Below the pieces are notes generated by a model, which worked only from the letters and a program-made list of their open reading frames with translations, was not told the origin of the DNA and made no database searches. This document shows positions 5,411 through 11,923 of a stretch of DNA of 11,923 bases, one piece after another. The position numbers and the translations under genes were made by a program. Numbering within the stretch: position 1 is the first letter of the stretch; each line of letters begins with the position of its first letter. The stretch is from positions 1 to 11,923 of the forward strand of contig CAYGWJ010000003.1 in NCBI GenBank assembly GCA_964353405.1, in the 5' to 3' direction. Origin of the DNA: JBGLNJ01 sp964353405 (lineage in GTDB: Bacteria > Chloroflexota > Anaerolineae > Fen-1058).

Positions 5411-5442
5411 GATCTTGTTCCCCTTGACCTAGAGTGACACTG

Positions 5443-5451
5443 ATTATAACA
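5443..5451 (-). promoter_or_regulatory. Extended -10 promoter of the DUF3786 gene
   Basis: Minus-strand TGTTATAAT, a consensus TATAAT with TGn extension, in the 44-base gap after the kinase stop codon. Any -35 would lie inside the kinase 3' end and is not conserved. The start near 5436 gives a leader of about 26 bases with the AAGGGG ribosome site. Confidence 0.55.
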
Positions 5452-5454
5452 TGT

Positions 5455-7635
5455 CTAGGCAGGTTGGGCTGTGGAAACCGGGAGGCTGGCATGAATCTGG
5501 GTGCCGCAGCCGGGCACACTGGCTATCGCTAGCGTGCCGCCCACGTTCGTGGCCCGCTCGCGCATGGAGCGCAAGCCGAGGTGACCTGGATAGGCCGCCA
5601 TCGGATCAAAGCCCACGCCGTTGTCGCATATTTCCAAGTGGATACTGTCTGCATTGCAGATCAAGCGCACATCCAGCCGATCAGGGCGAGCATGCTTGAC
5701 AGCGTTTTGCAGCGCCTCCTGAGCGATGCGATACAGGGCCTGTTTGATAGCAAACGGCACGCCTGGCTCGTCGCACAAGTCCAGTCCGACCTCGATGCCG
5801 TACCGGGCCTGTAAGGCGGCCGTCTGCTTGTTGAGCCCAACCACGAGCCCTTCCGTTTCCAGCGACTCGGGGCGCAGCTCAAAGATCAGCGCGCGCATCT
5901 CCATCAGGCCGGCCTGGGCGAGCGAGAGGACATAGTTCAGCGCTTCGGCTACTTTGACGCGGTCGCTGTCAAACAAGGTGAGAGCAGTATGAACGCCTAA
6001 CGAGATGCCGTAGAGCGCCTGTGAGACCGAGTCGTGCAGCTCTCGCGCTAAACGTTGTCGCTCCTCCATCGCCGCGCGTTCCTGGATGCGCCTGGCCAGC
6101 TCTGCCTGGGTCCGTTGCAACTCTAGCTCCGACCGTTTGCGCTCGGTGATGTCGGTGATGGCCCCTACATGGCCCACGACCTGGCCGGTGTCATCGGCCT
6201 CACCCAACGCCTGACCCAACACCCACGTTACGAGGCCATCCGGCCGCTGGAAGCGGTACTCTAATCTGAATGGACGCTTCTCCTGGACACTGGTGTGCCA
6301 CTCTGCTGCGACCGCATCTCGATCCTCGGGGTGAATGGCTGCCGTCCAGCCTTGGCCCAGCGCCTGCTCCATGGTGATCCCCGCGATCTCGAGCCAACGC
6401 TCGTTCACATAGGCGCAGTCGCCGTGGACATCCGTGCGAAAAATACCCACCGGCGATACTCGGGCCAGTTTGTGAAATAGCCTTTCACTCTCTCGCAGTG
6501 CCTGCTCCACTCGTTTGCGCTCCGTGATGTCGTGACCAAAAACGGCGAGCCGGATGATCTTGCCCTCTGCATCGCAGACAGGATGAATACGGGTATCAAA
6601 CAGCCTTCCATCCCGCTCGTCTTCAAAATGAGCCGGCTGGCCCGTACGCAAGACCTGGTCCAGGTAGGTTTTTCTTTTATTCGCCACTTGCGATGAAAAG
6701 ACATCGAACGGAGAGGAACCCACCAGGCGCTCGACCGTCGTGCCCAATCTTTTAGCCGCTATCTCATTGGCCGCCAGGACTCGTCCCTGGGGGTCTATCA
6801 GCAAGGCCGACTCGGGCAAAGCATTCATCAAGGCTCGCGCCGTCTCTTCACTGTCCCGCAAAGCCTGTTCGATGCGCTTGCGCCCGGTGATGTCTTGCAC
6901 GATCGCAACGGCGCTGATGACGCGTCCGGATGCGTCACGCATCGGGCTGGCCGCCATCCAGACGCAAGTCCTGCTCTCGTTCTCGTCGCGCAACACAGCT
7001 TCTATGCCGGCGACACTTTCTCCATAGTGAATGGCCCGGTATAGGGGTATGTCTTCCAGAGGTAATGGGGTACCGTCCAGCCGATACAGAGCATCCTCTC
7101 TCGGGTTATAACTAGCCCCCATCAGCACGCTGCCCAGGATGGCATTCGCAATCGGATTCGCCAGGATAATCCCACCATCGGAATCGGTGACCACCACACC
7201 GGCTGGCATGGCCTCGATCAGAGCGCGCAACATGCTGTTGGCCAGTTGCAGCTCGCTCGCCAAATCCTCCGCGCGCTGCCGCGCGACCTCAACCTGCGCC
7301 AGCGACTGCTCTCGCGCCTGTTCGGCTTGCTTGCGCTCTGCAATTTCAGCCTGCAGCTCGGCATTGGCGCGGGCCAGCTCGACGGTGCGCGCTTGAACTC
7401 GGGTTTCCAGCTCGTCCTGCGCCTGGCGCAACACGGCCTCTGCTCGGTTGCGCGCCTCTAGTTCCCGATTCAGCAGAAAATAACAAGTCAGGATCGCGAT
7501 GGCGGCCAGGATCAGGTGCGACAGGTTGAGCTCCAACGCGCCGTCTACCAAGCGATCCATCGTCAAGTCAATCAGTATGAATACGCCGGCCAGGCCGGCA
7601 TACAACAGCGCGGTTCGGAACGCTGGATTCCTCAT
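5455..7635 (-). CDS. PAS-containing NarL-family sensor histidine kinase
   Basis: 726 residues; AAGGA (complement of 7644-7648) lies 8 bases before the ATG. Two hydrophobic segments (about 8-24 and 38-55) anchor it in the membrane with only a short external loop. Residues 57-135 are a coiled coil. Three PAS domains follow at about 135-255, 262-378 and 383-502; the last two linkers read DITERKR and the first DITGRKR, and the third looks like a PAS_3 (IHPEDRD, RFQRPDG). HisKA_3 at about 521-590 has the phosphorylated His534 in RLARELHDSVSQALY. The HATPase domain has the N box QEALQNAVKHA (Asn644), DNGVGFD (671-677) and GHLGLRSMRER (684-694). No haem or flavin signature is evident, so the signal is unknown. 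It follows the response regulator by 76 bases on the same strand and should phosphorylate it. Confidence 0.92.
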   Translation of the reverse strand: MRNPAFRTALLYAGLAGVFILIDLTMDRLVDGALELNLSHLILAAIAILTCYFLLNRELEARNRAEAVLRQAQDELETRVQARTVELARANAELQAEIAERKQAEQAREQSLAQVEVARQRAEDLASELQLANSMLRALIEAMPAGVVVTDSDGGIILANPIANAILGSVLMGASYNPREDALYRLDGTPLPLEDIPLYRAIHYGESVAGIEAVLRDENESRTCVWMAASPMRDASGRVISAVAIVQDITGRKRIEQALRDSEETARALMNALPESALLIDPQGRVLAANEIAAKRLGTTVERLVGSSPFDVFSSQVANKRKTYLDQVLRTGQPAHFEDERDGRLFDTRIHPVCDAEGKIIRLAVFGHDITERKRVEQALRESERLFHKLARVSPVGIFRTDVHGDCAYVNERWLEIAGITMEQALGQGWTAAIHPEDRDAVAAEWHTSVQEKRPFRLEYRFQRPDGLVTWVLGQALGEADDTGQVVGHVGAITDITERKRSELELQRTQAELARRIQERAAMEERQRLARELHDSVSQALYGISLGVHTALTLFDSDRVKVAEALNYVLSLAQAGLMEMRALIFELRPESLETEGLVVGLNKQTAALQARYGIEVGLDLCDEPGVPFAIKQALYRIAQEALQNAVKHARPDRLDVRLICNADSIHLEICDNGVGFDPMAAYPGHLGLRSMRERATNVGGTLAIASVPGCGTQIHASLPVSTAQPA

Positions 7636-7711
7636 AGCGTTTGTCCTTGCATGGCTGCCATTGGCTTGAGGGTCGGTGTGAAAAGTGGTGTGGGGCAGCT
7701 TTTAGGCGTGG

Positions 7712-8347
7712 TTAGTTTGAAGAGACGAGCCCGATGCGAAGCGCGTACAGTGCGGCTTGAGTGCGGCTGGGCATTTCCAGTTTTTCCAGGATATGGCCCA
7801 CGTGGGTCTTGACCGTCTGCTCGCCGATGTTGAGCGTGTAGGCGATTTCCTTATTGGATTTGCCTTGCGCCAGCAATCGCAGCACGTCTGTTTCGCGCTC
7901 GGTCAGCGCCGCGTAACTGTTGTCTGTCGTGCGTACTTGACGCACGAGCCGCGCCGCCGCTTGCGGGGCAAGCTGCACCTGACCGGCCGCCGCCGCCTTG
8001 ATCGCGCGGCGCAGCTCGTGGGCATCGGTGTCTTTGAGCAGGTAGCCGATCGCCCCGGCGCGCACGGCTTCGACCACCGAAGCATCTTCGAGCACGCTGG
8101 TGAGGGCCACCACTTCAGTCTCCGGCACCTGGCGCCGGATGGCGGCGGTGGCGGCGATGCCGTCCATGCCGGGCATCAACAGGTCCATCAACACCACGTC
8201 GGGTGCAAGTTCTCGGGATAGACGGAGCGCTTCGGCGCCGTCGCGCGCCTCGCCAATAATCTCCAGTTCCGGGTCCGACCCCAGGAACATGCGCAGTCCC
8301 TGGCGCACCACACCGTGGTCATCGGCGATCAAGATTCGAATGGGCAT
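7712..8347 (-). CDS. NarL/LuxR-type response regulator
   Basis: 211 residues. Start at 8347 because the receiver begins there (MPIRILIADDHGVVRQGL) and GAGG (complement of 8356-8359) is 8 bases upstream; the open frame extends 31 codons further without family similarity. Receiver domain 3-120: acidic pair Asp9-Asp10, phosphoacceptor Asp55 in VLMDLLMPGMDG, Thr83, Lys105. LuxR-type HTH at 145-207: LTERETDVLRLLAQGKSNKE, then IAYTLNIGEQTVKTHVGHIL. On phosphorylation it should dimerise and bind DNA as a transcription regulator. It is the first gene of the operon with the histidine kinase. Its upstream region carries four TGTTAY-type half-sites in the minus-strand direction, which hints at control by another (OmpR/PhoB-type) regulator. 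The regulon is not shown; the neighbouring receiver and oxidase genes are candidates. Confidence 0.93.
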   Translation of the reverse strand: MPIRILIADDHGVVRQGLRMFLGSDPELEIIGEARDGAEALRLSRELAPDVVLMDLLMPGMDGIAATAAIRRQVPETEVVALTSVLEDASVVEAVRAGAIGYLLKDTDAHELRRAIKAAAAGQVQLAPQAAARLVRQVRTTDNSYAALTERETDVLRLLAQGKSNKEIAYTLNIGEQTVKTHVGHILEKLEMPSRTQAALYALRIGLVSSN

Positions 8348-8385
8348 ATGGCTGACCTCACACTTTTGGGGGATGCTCCGCTCAC

Positions 8386-8466
8386 TCCAAGAGAGTAGAA
8401 AAAAATCACTCGAACTAGAGATGAAATTATTCGCGTTCACACCTATACTTGTAGTGATCGGCGATC
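8386..8466 (+). repeat. Promoter-like module, copy 1
   Basis: Shares GAACTAGAGATG (8412-8423) and TATACTTGTAG (8444-8454), in the same order, with the region before the multicopper oxidase (9250-9261 and 9266-9276). The two blocks are 16 bases further apart here. Similarity may begin at an ACTCCAA about 8385. TATACT could be a plus-strand -10, giving the receiver gene a leader of about 280 bases. Confidence 0.45.
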
Positions 8467-8556
8467 CGCTCGAGTTCCATCTGTGTGCCCGTGTGCAACC
8501 CAGATCGCCCTGGCACGCAACATTAAACTACACCCTATCAAGTTTACGCTCAGCCT

Positions 8557-8604
8557 ATAACGAGAACGTAACAAAGGGATGAATTGCATAACAAAGTTAT
8601 AACA
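8557..8604 (-). promoter_or_regulatory. Two pairs of 11-base-spaced TGTTAY boxes
   Basis: On the minus strand: TGTTAT, TGTTAT, TGTTAC, CGTTAT at plus coordinates 8599-8604, 8588-8593, 8568-8573 and 8557-8562. Spacing inside each pair is exactly 11 bases, with 20 between pairs. Direct repeats at one helical turn are the layout of PhoB/PhoP (OmpR-family) boxes. A minus-strand TAAACT (8546-8541) lies 10 bases beyond the last half-site, where a -10 of such a promoter is expected, pointing to the response regulator gene. Confidence 0.45.
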
Positions 8605-8735
8605 GCCTGGGGTGATTGCCCCGGCAAGGTTAGATTGAGGTAAGAATGGCCGCTGGCATTGGCCCTCAACTGGCCAGGTCCGAAATAGCCCGGCCCGGTG
8701 GCCGTGGAAATCCAAACCGCACCTGGGAAGCTGAC

Positions 8736-9098
8736 ATGATTAGGGTTTTGATCGTTGACGATCAACCGGCTGTGCGAAAGGGATTGCACATGCGGCTGGA
8801 GGCCGAGCCGGACCTGTCGGTGATCGGCGAAGCGCCTGATGGTGAGGTCGCGGTTGAGCTGGCCCAAGCGCTTGGTCCCGACATTGTGCTGATGGATGTC
8901 GAGATGCCGCACATGGACGGGATTGCGACGGCCCATGCGCTCCAGTCCATTTGCCCGAGCGTCTCTGTGATCATGTTGAGCATCCACGATGACGCGCGCA
9001 CCCGCACGTGCGCCGAGAAGGCCGGTGCGGCCGCCTTTGTTCCCAAGTGTGTGCCGACCGACAGGTTGCTGGCGACGATTCGCCAGGTAGCACACTGA
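8736..9098 (+). CDS. Stand-alone receiver-domain protein (single-domain response regulator)
   Basis: 120 residues. Start at 8736 because the receiver fold begins there (MIRVLIVDDQPAVRKGLHMR); the frame is open to 8646, and the ribosome site is weak (GGGAAG, 5 bases away). Acidic pair Asp8-Asp9, phosphoacceptor Asp54 in VLMDVEMPHMDG, Ser82, Lys104 are all in place, so it should accept phosphate. It ends after the last receiver helix (LLATIRQVAH) and no DNA-binding domain follows in any frame, so it is a single-domain regulator: a phosphate shuttle, sink, or protein-interaction switch. The sequence is closest to NarL-type receivers. It is divergent from the kinase/regulator operon and upstream of the multicopper oxidase. 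A decayed copy lies at 11499-11624 with the same ending, showing that the short form is ancestral and not a local truncation. Partner kinase inferred, not shown. Confidence 0.85.
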   Translation: MIRVLIVDDQPAVRKGLHMRLEAEPDLSVIGEAPDGEVAVELAQALGPDIVLMDVEMPHMDGIATAHALQSICPSVSVIMLSIHDDARTRTCAEKAGAAAFVPKCVPTDRLLATIRQVAH

Positions 9099-9110
9099 TC
9101 ATCATGATCA
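9096..9110. repeat. 15-base palindrome over the receiver stop codon
   Basis: TGATCAT-C-ATGATCA, perfect 7-base arms; the first three bases are the TGA stop of the receiver gene. Too short and AT-rich to terminate transcription; possible operator. Compare the convergent pair at 4544, where a palindrome also supplies stop codons. Confidence 0.4.
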
Positions 9111-9166
9111 AGATATCTGCGCACCGCGAGGTTGCAGCCGGTACCGGGGAGGGAGCTGAGTGTGGT

Positions 9167-9200
9167 CGGGTGCACCGTCGTTCCACCCAAGGTGCGCCCG
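9167..9200. repeat. Stem-loop downstream of the receiver gene
   Basis: CGGGTGCACC (9167-9176) pairs with GGTGCGCCCG (9191-9200): nine Watson-Crick pairs and one G-T, 14-base loop. There is no T-run after it, so a Rho-independent terminator is doubtful; it may slow polymerase or protect the mRNA end. CCGGTACCGG at 9138-9147 is a further palindrome nearby. Confidence 0.4.
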
Positions 9201-9217
9201 GTCAAACACATCCCCTG

Positions 9218-9281
9218 ACTCCAAAGGAGGCACACATTTAGAAATAAATGAACTAGAGATGGATTTATACTTGTAGGCGAT
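9218..9281 (+). repeat. Promoter-like module, copy 2, before the multicopper oxidase
   Basis: Second occurrence of GAACTAGAGATG (9250-9261) and TATACTTGTAG (9266-9276). TATACT (9266-9271) is a plausible -10 for the oxidase, with a start near 9278 and a leader of about 66 bases; no clear -35 is seen. A strong Shine-Dalgarno AAAGGAGG at 9223-9230 has no usable start codon after it: the next ATG (9248) is 17 bases away and reads only Met-Asn-stop. Confidence 0.45.
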
Positions 9282-9301
9282 TGGTTTGAATCACACTTGG
9301 C

Positions 9302-9319
9302 CTGTTGCACTCGCAACAG
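9302..9319 (+). promoter_or_regulatory. Leader hairpin of the multicopper oxidase mRNA
   Basis: CTGTTGC-actc-GCAACAG, perfect 7-base arms and a 4-base loop, 12 bases before the Shine-Dalgarno GGAGG (9332-9336). As RNA it would be a stable small hairpin in the leader; as DNA it could be an operator just downstream of the start site. Confidence 0.45.
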
Positions 9320-9343
9320 CATTTATTCGACGGAGGAATATCT

Positions 9344-11410
9344 ATGATCACGCGACGACAGTTTCTCAAGTTGGGGGCTGCGGGCGCCGGACTGTACCTG
9401 ACCAGCAAGATCGGTGGGATCACTCGCACCGTCTACGCGCAAATTCCCGGCGGTACGCTCAATCTCACTTCAGTTTCGAAGTATGACACGCCGCTCCTCA
9501 TCCCGCCGCAGATGCCACGCGCCGGAATTCTGAGCAGTGGCGGGAAACTGATTGACTATTACGAAATCTCGGTGAAACAGTTCCAGCAGCAGATCCTGCC
9601 GGCTGGGATGCCCAAAACGACGGTTTGGGGCTATGGGCCGGCCAAGACGCTCAGTCCGAAAGCGCCGGTGATCTACAACGCGCCGTCATTGACCATCGAG
9701 GCGAACTGGAACCGCCCAGTGCGGATCAAGTGGATCAATGATCTGAAAGACGCCAACGGCAACTACCTGCCGCACCTGCTGCCAGTGGATCCCACGCTCC
9801 ACTGGGCCAACCCGCCGGGCGGCACGGCGGGACGCGACATGCGCCCGACCTTCGCCAGCACGCCCGGCCGCTACACCGGTCCCGTTCCCATGGTGACGCA
9901 TGTCCACGGCGCCGTCGGCGTCGGCGACGAGAGCGACGGCTATGCGGAAGCGTGGTTCCTGCCAGCGGCGAAAAATATCCCGGCTGGCTACGCCACAAAG
10001 GGAACGTGGTACGACTTCTTCAAGGGTAAGGCTGCTGCAAGCTTCGGGGCTAAGTGGGGTCCCGGCTATGCCATCTTCCAGTATCCCAACAAGAACCGTG
10101 CCTCGACCATTTGGTACCATGATCACGCGTTGGGCATGACGCGGCTCAATGTCTACGCCGGTCCCGCGGGCTTTTACATCATCCGCGGCGGCCCGGCAGG
10201 CGACCTGGCCTTGCGCGATTCGCGCACCGGGCGGCTGGCACTCCTCCCGCGACCGGCGCCCAACGAACTTGACCAGATCCTGCCCGACAGGACCTACTAT
10301 GAGATTCCGATCGCCATCCAGGACCGCTCGTTCAATGCCGATGGCTCGCTCTTCTACCCGGACACGCGCGCTTTCTTCGACGGCATCACCGGGCCCTACA
10401 TCCCGGACACCGACCTCTCGCCGATCTGGAACCCCGAGTTCTTCGGCAACACCATCATGGTCAACGGCAACACCTGGCCGTACCAGACCGTCGAGAAGCG
10501 GCGCTATCGGCTCCGCTTCCTGAACGGCTGCCAGGCGCGCGTCCTCATCCTGGACTTTAACGACATCTCCGGCGTCAAGGTCTGGCAGATCGGCAACGAG
10601 GGCGGCTTCCTGGCCGCACCGGTCAATCTTACCGCGAACAATGGCAACCGCCTCCTGATGGGCCTGGCGGAGCGGGCGGACGTCATTGTTGACTTTACCA
10701 ATGTGCCGGTCGGCAACTATGTGCTTGGCAACGTCGGGCCCGACGAGCCTTATGGCGGAGGCGTGCCTGGCGTGGACTTTCCGGTGGCCGACCCGAACAC
10801 TACCGGCCAGATCATGCAGTTCCGTGTCGTGCCGCGCGTGGGCCCTGACCTCACCACCCCGCCGCAGTTCCTGGTGCTGCCGGCGATCACGCCGCTTCCG
10901 CCCGCGACGGTAACACGTCCTTTGGCGCTCCTGGAAGAGATGTCAATGTCCTTCGCGGACGCGCCGGCGGCAGCCATGCTCGGCACCGTTGCCGGAGACC
11001 CCAACATCGCCCCGGGAGTGTGGACTAAGCGCATGTGGATGGAACCGACCACGGAAAACCCGGCGGTCGGCGCCACGGAGATTTGGGAATTCTACAACGC
11101 CACGGTTGACGCCCACCCCATGCACATCCATGAAGTGGTGTTCGAGGTCGTCAACCGGCAGAATATCTCCGTGAATGAGGCGACACAGGAGGTCCAGGTC
11201 GTGCCAGGCTCGGTGCCGACCCCGCCGGAGCCCTGGGAGACCGGCTTCAAGGACACGGTGTTGGCCTACCCGGGTCAGGTGACCCGCGTGAAGGCGCAGT
11301 TCAGCACGCCGGGCCAGTTCGTGTGGCACTGCCACATTGTCGAACACGAAGACAACGAGATGATGCGGCCCTACCGCATTGGGCCAGTGCAGCCTGGACA
11401 GCCTGAGTAG
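9344..11410 (+). CDS. Tat-exported multicopper oxidase (CotA/laccase-like)
   Basis: 688 residues. Start at 9344 from GGAGG 7 bases upstream and the twin-arginine signal MITRRQFLKLGAAGAGLYLT directly after it; cleavage is likely near VYAQ (30-33), so the enzyme folds with copper in the cytoplasm and is exported. All four copper motifs are present: THVHG (185-189), WYHDHALGMTRL (257-268), HPMHIHEVVF (591-600) and WHCHIVEHEDNEMM (661-674). By comparison with CotA, type 1 copper ligands are His591, Cys663, His668 and axial Met673; the HxH pairs bind the trinuclear centre that reduces O2 to water. HDHALGMTRLNVYAGPAGFY is the CotA/bilirubin-oxidase signature. It is about 175 residues longer than CotA, with extra loops between domains. 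Likely substrates are phenols, bilirubin-like compounds or metal ions such as Mn(II) (inference). Own promoter and terminator, so monocistronic. Confidence 0.95.
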   Translation: MITRRQFLKLGAAGAGLYLTSKIGGITRTVYAQIPGGTLNLTSVSKYDTPLLIPPQMPRAGILSSGGKLIDYYEISVKQFQQQILPAGMPKTTVWGYGPAKTLSPKAPVIYNAPSLTIEANWNRPVRIKWINDLKDANGNYLPHLLPVDPTLHWANPPGGTAGRDMRPTFASTPGRYTGPVPMVTHVHGAVGVGDESDGYAEAWFLPAAKNIPAGYATKGTWYDFFKGKAAASFGAKWGPGYAIFQYPNKNRASTIWYHDHALGMTRLNVYAGPAGFYIIRGGPAGDLALRDSRTGRLALLPRPAPNELDQILPDRTYYEIPIAIQDRSFNADGSLFYPDTRAFFDGITGPYIPDTDLSPIWNPEFFGNTIMVNGNTWPYQTVEKRRYRLRFLNGCQARVLILDFNDISGVKVWQIGNEGGFLAAPVNLTANNGNRLLMGLAERADVIVDFTNVPVGNYVLGNVGPDEPYGGGVPGVDFPVADPNTTGQIMQFRVVPRVGPDLTTPPQFLVLPAITPLPPATVTRPLALLEEMSMSFADAPAAAMLGTVAGDPNIAPGVWTKRMWMEPTTENPAVGATEIWEFYNATVDAHPMHIHEVVFEVVNRQNISVNEATQEVQVVPGSVPTPPEPWETGFKDTVLAYPGQVTRVKAQFSTPGQFVWHCHIVEHEDNEMMRPYRIGPVQPGQPE

Positions 11411-11436
11411 TTCGCTTGCTACTTTGATCAGCAAGG

Positions 11437-11463
11437 CCCCGCCGACTGTTCTGGTCGGCGGGG
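11437..11463 (+). terminator. Terminator hairpin after the multicopper oxidase
   Basis: CCCCGCCGAC (11437-11446) and GTCGGCGGGG (11454-11463) are perfect 10-base arms with a 7-base loop, 26 bases after the stop codon. The following TTCATTA is only a weak T-tract, but stem strength and position favour a terminator. Confidence 0.7.
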
Positions 11464-11498
11464 TTCATTACCTCTTATCAGTACCGTTAAAAGCGCTT

Positions 11499-11624
11499 GA
11501 ACTGGCCCAAGCTTATGACGCGCGCACGCGCGAGTGCGCAGAGCGCGCCGGCGCGGTGGCCTTTGTCCCCGAGTCGGCGACAGCGGATACGCTGCTGGCG
11601 GCCATTCGCCAGGCGGGGCACTGA
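11499..11624 (+). pseudogene. Remnant of a second stand-alone receiver gene
   Basis: The translation ELAQAYDARTRECAERAGAV continues AFVPESATADTLLAAIRQ and ends AGH-stop. It matches residues 41-45 and then 85-120 of the intact receiver at 8736-9098 (ELAQA; DDARTRTCAEKAGAAAFVPK; LLATIRQVAH), at DNA level too. The N-terminal 40 residues are missing and about 39 codons in the middle are deleted in frame, removing phosphoacceptor Asp54; the conserved Lys is Glu. No in-frame start with a ribosome site exists. It follows the oxidase terminator, so it is untranslated debris of a duplication. Confidence 0.75.
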
Positions 11625-11923
11625 TGCCAGGTTGTCGTCAGGCCAGGGAGATTCCTGGGCTTTGAGGGGGGATCGCTAAAAGTCAGGTGCTGTCCCGACT
11701 CGACTCAACCTGGACAGGCCCTAACCGCATTCTAACGAATTGCGCCGAGGTGTGTGATTTTGTTACAAAACTGTTACTTTAATCGCAATAGTGCAAAAGT
11801 CACCCTGTAGATGTCGAAGGTAAGGTCAGCCAACGCTGACGGAGCTTGTTCATCTGAGCACCGATGCGACGTGTGGAACGGGTGTGTAAGCGGAATCGCG
11901 CCTGATGTTGTTGAAAGCGTTGT
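11625..11923. other. Non-coding right end of window
   Basis: 299 bases with no convincing gene. It holds a TGTTAC direct repeat (11761-11777) and a small inverted repeat GTCAGC-caac-GCTGAC (11825-11840). An ATG at 11811 stays open to the edge (37 codons), but it has no ribosome site and its translation is not recognisable. The layout suggests the promoter region of a plus-strand gene beyond the window. Confidence 0.5.
11761..11777 (+). promoter_or_regulatory. TGTTAC-N5-TGTTAC box (Pho-box-like)
   Basis: TGTTAC at 11761-11766 and 11772-11777, an exact 11-base-spaced direct repeat with AAAA-rich spacer and T-rich flanks, close to the PhoB-box layout (two CTGTNA repeats, 11 bases apart). Same half-site and spacing as the boxes at 8557-8604. 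It probably controls a gene to the right of the window. Confidence 0.45.

Larger units (their letters stand above)
8348..8735. other. Divergent intergenic control region
   Basis: 388 bases between the minus-strand response regulator and the plus-strand receiver gene. No coding sequence is supported. It is AT-richer than the genes and holds one copy of a promoter-like module (about 8386-8466), four direct-repeat half-sites (8557-8604) and a small GGGG-tgattg-CCCC stem (8609-8622). A weak plus-strand ATG at 8646 could extend the receiver gene, but the added residues are unlike a receiver. Confidence 0.6.

Noticed and set aside
10943..11434. 163-residue minus-strand open frame at the oxidase 3' end
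   Set aside because: Antisense to the conserved copper-binding C-terminus of the oxidase, with no recognisable domain.
11437..11624. Receiver remnant as a functional small protein using the upstream ATG at 11379
   Set aside because: That ATG lies inside the oxidase gene in another frame and the reading crosses the terminator hairpin; the receiver fold is missing its first half and Asp54.
11811..11923. Possible plus-strand gene start running off the right edge
   Set aside because: No ribosome site, unremarkable 37-codon translation with no family resemblance, and a hairpin inside it; more likely leader or spacer.

Overview
The window looks like a chromosomal segment of a GC-rich environmental bacterium, most likely a member of the Chloroflexota (Anaerolineae-like). 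This rests on remembered family distributions, not a search. The pointers are a lipoprotein with a Nbr1-type Ig domain and Pro/Thr-rich linkers, a DUF3786 protein, a GT2 enzyme with a characteristic C-terminal half, a PspC/LiaF envelope pair, and many dispersed palindromes between genes.

Layout. 1-72: start of a CoA-binding-domain protein (minus). 119-1497: two-gene minus-strand operon, PspC-domain protein then LiaF-like 'toast-rack' membrane protein. 1778-2872: divergent lipoprotein (plus). 2874-3151: minus-strand AbrB/MazE-type antitoxin followed by only the first dozen codons of what looks like its PIN-domain toxin. 3152-3507: 356 bases of palindromic repeats ending in a promoter that probably makes a leaderless mRNA. 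3508-4548: GT2 glycosyltransferase with a palindromic in-frame insertion. 4494-4762: a 132-base tandem duplication covering the convergent 3' ends of the glycosyltransferase and the DUF3786 gene. 4700-5410: DUF3786 protein (minus). 5455-8347: NarL-family two-component system, response regulator first and then a three-PAS histidine kinase (minus). 8348-8735: divergent control region with direct-repeat boxes. 8736-9098: stand-alone receiver protein (plus). 9344-11410: Tat-exported CotA/laccase-like multicopper oxidase. 11437-11463: terminator hairpin. 11499-11624: decayed second copy of the stand-alone receiver. 11625-11923: non-coding, with another direct-repeat box.

How the parts may work together. 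The PspC/LiaF pair and the NarL-type kinase/regulator resemble the components of envelope-stress (Lia/Psp) systems, although here they are 4 kb apart and no direct link is shown. The receiver-only protein is divergent from the kinase/regulator pair and could share phosphate with it (inference). The multicopper oxidase lies between an intact receiver gene and a receiver remnant, which suggests local duplication or recombination. Several genes have the extended -10 TGGTATACT or a close variant.

I found no RNA genes, CRISPR array, insertion sequence or prophage. The best candidates for something unusual are the shortened toxin-antitoxin locus, the duplicated palindrome that supplies the stop codons of two convergent genes, the receiver / oxidase / receiver-remnant arrangement, and the 11-base-spaced TGTTAY boxes at two loci.
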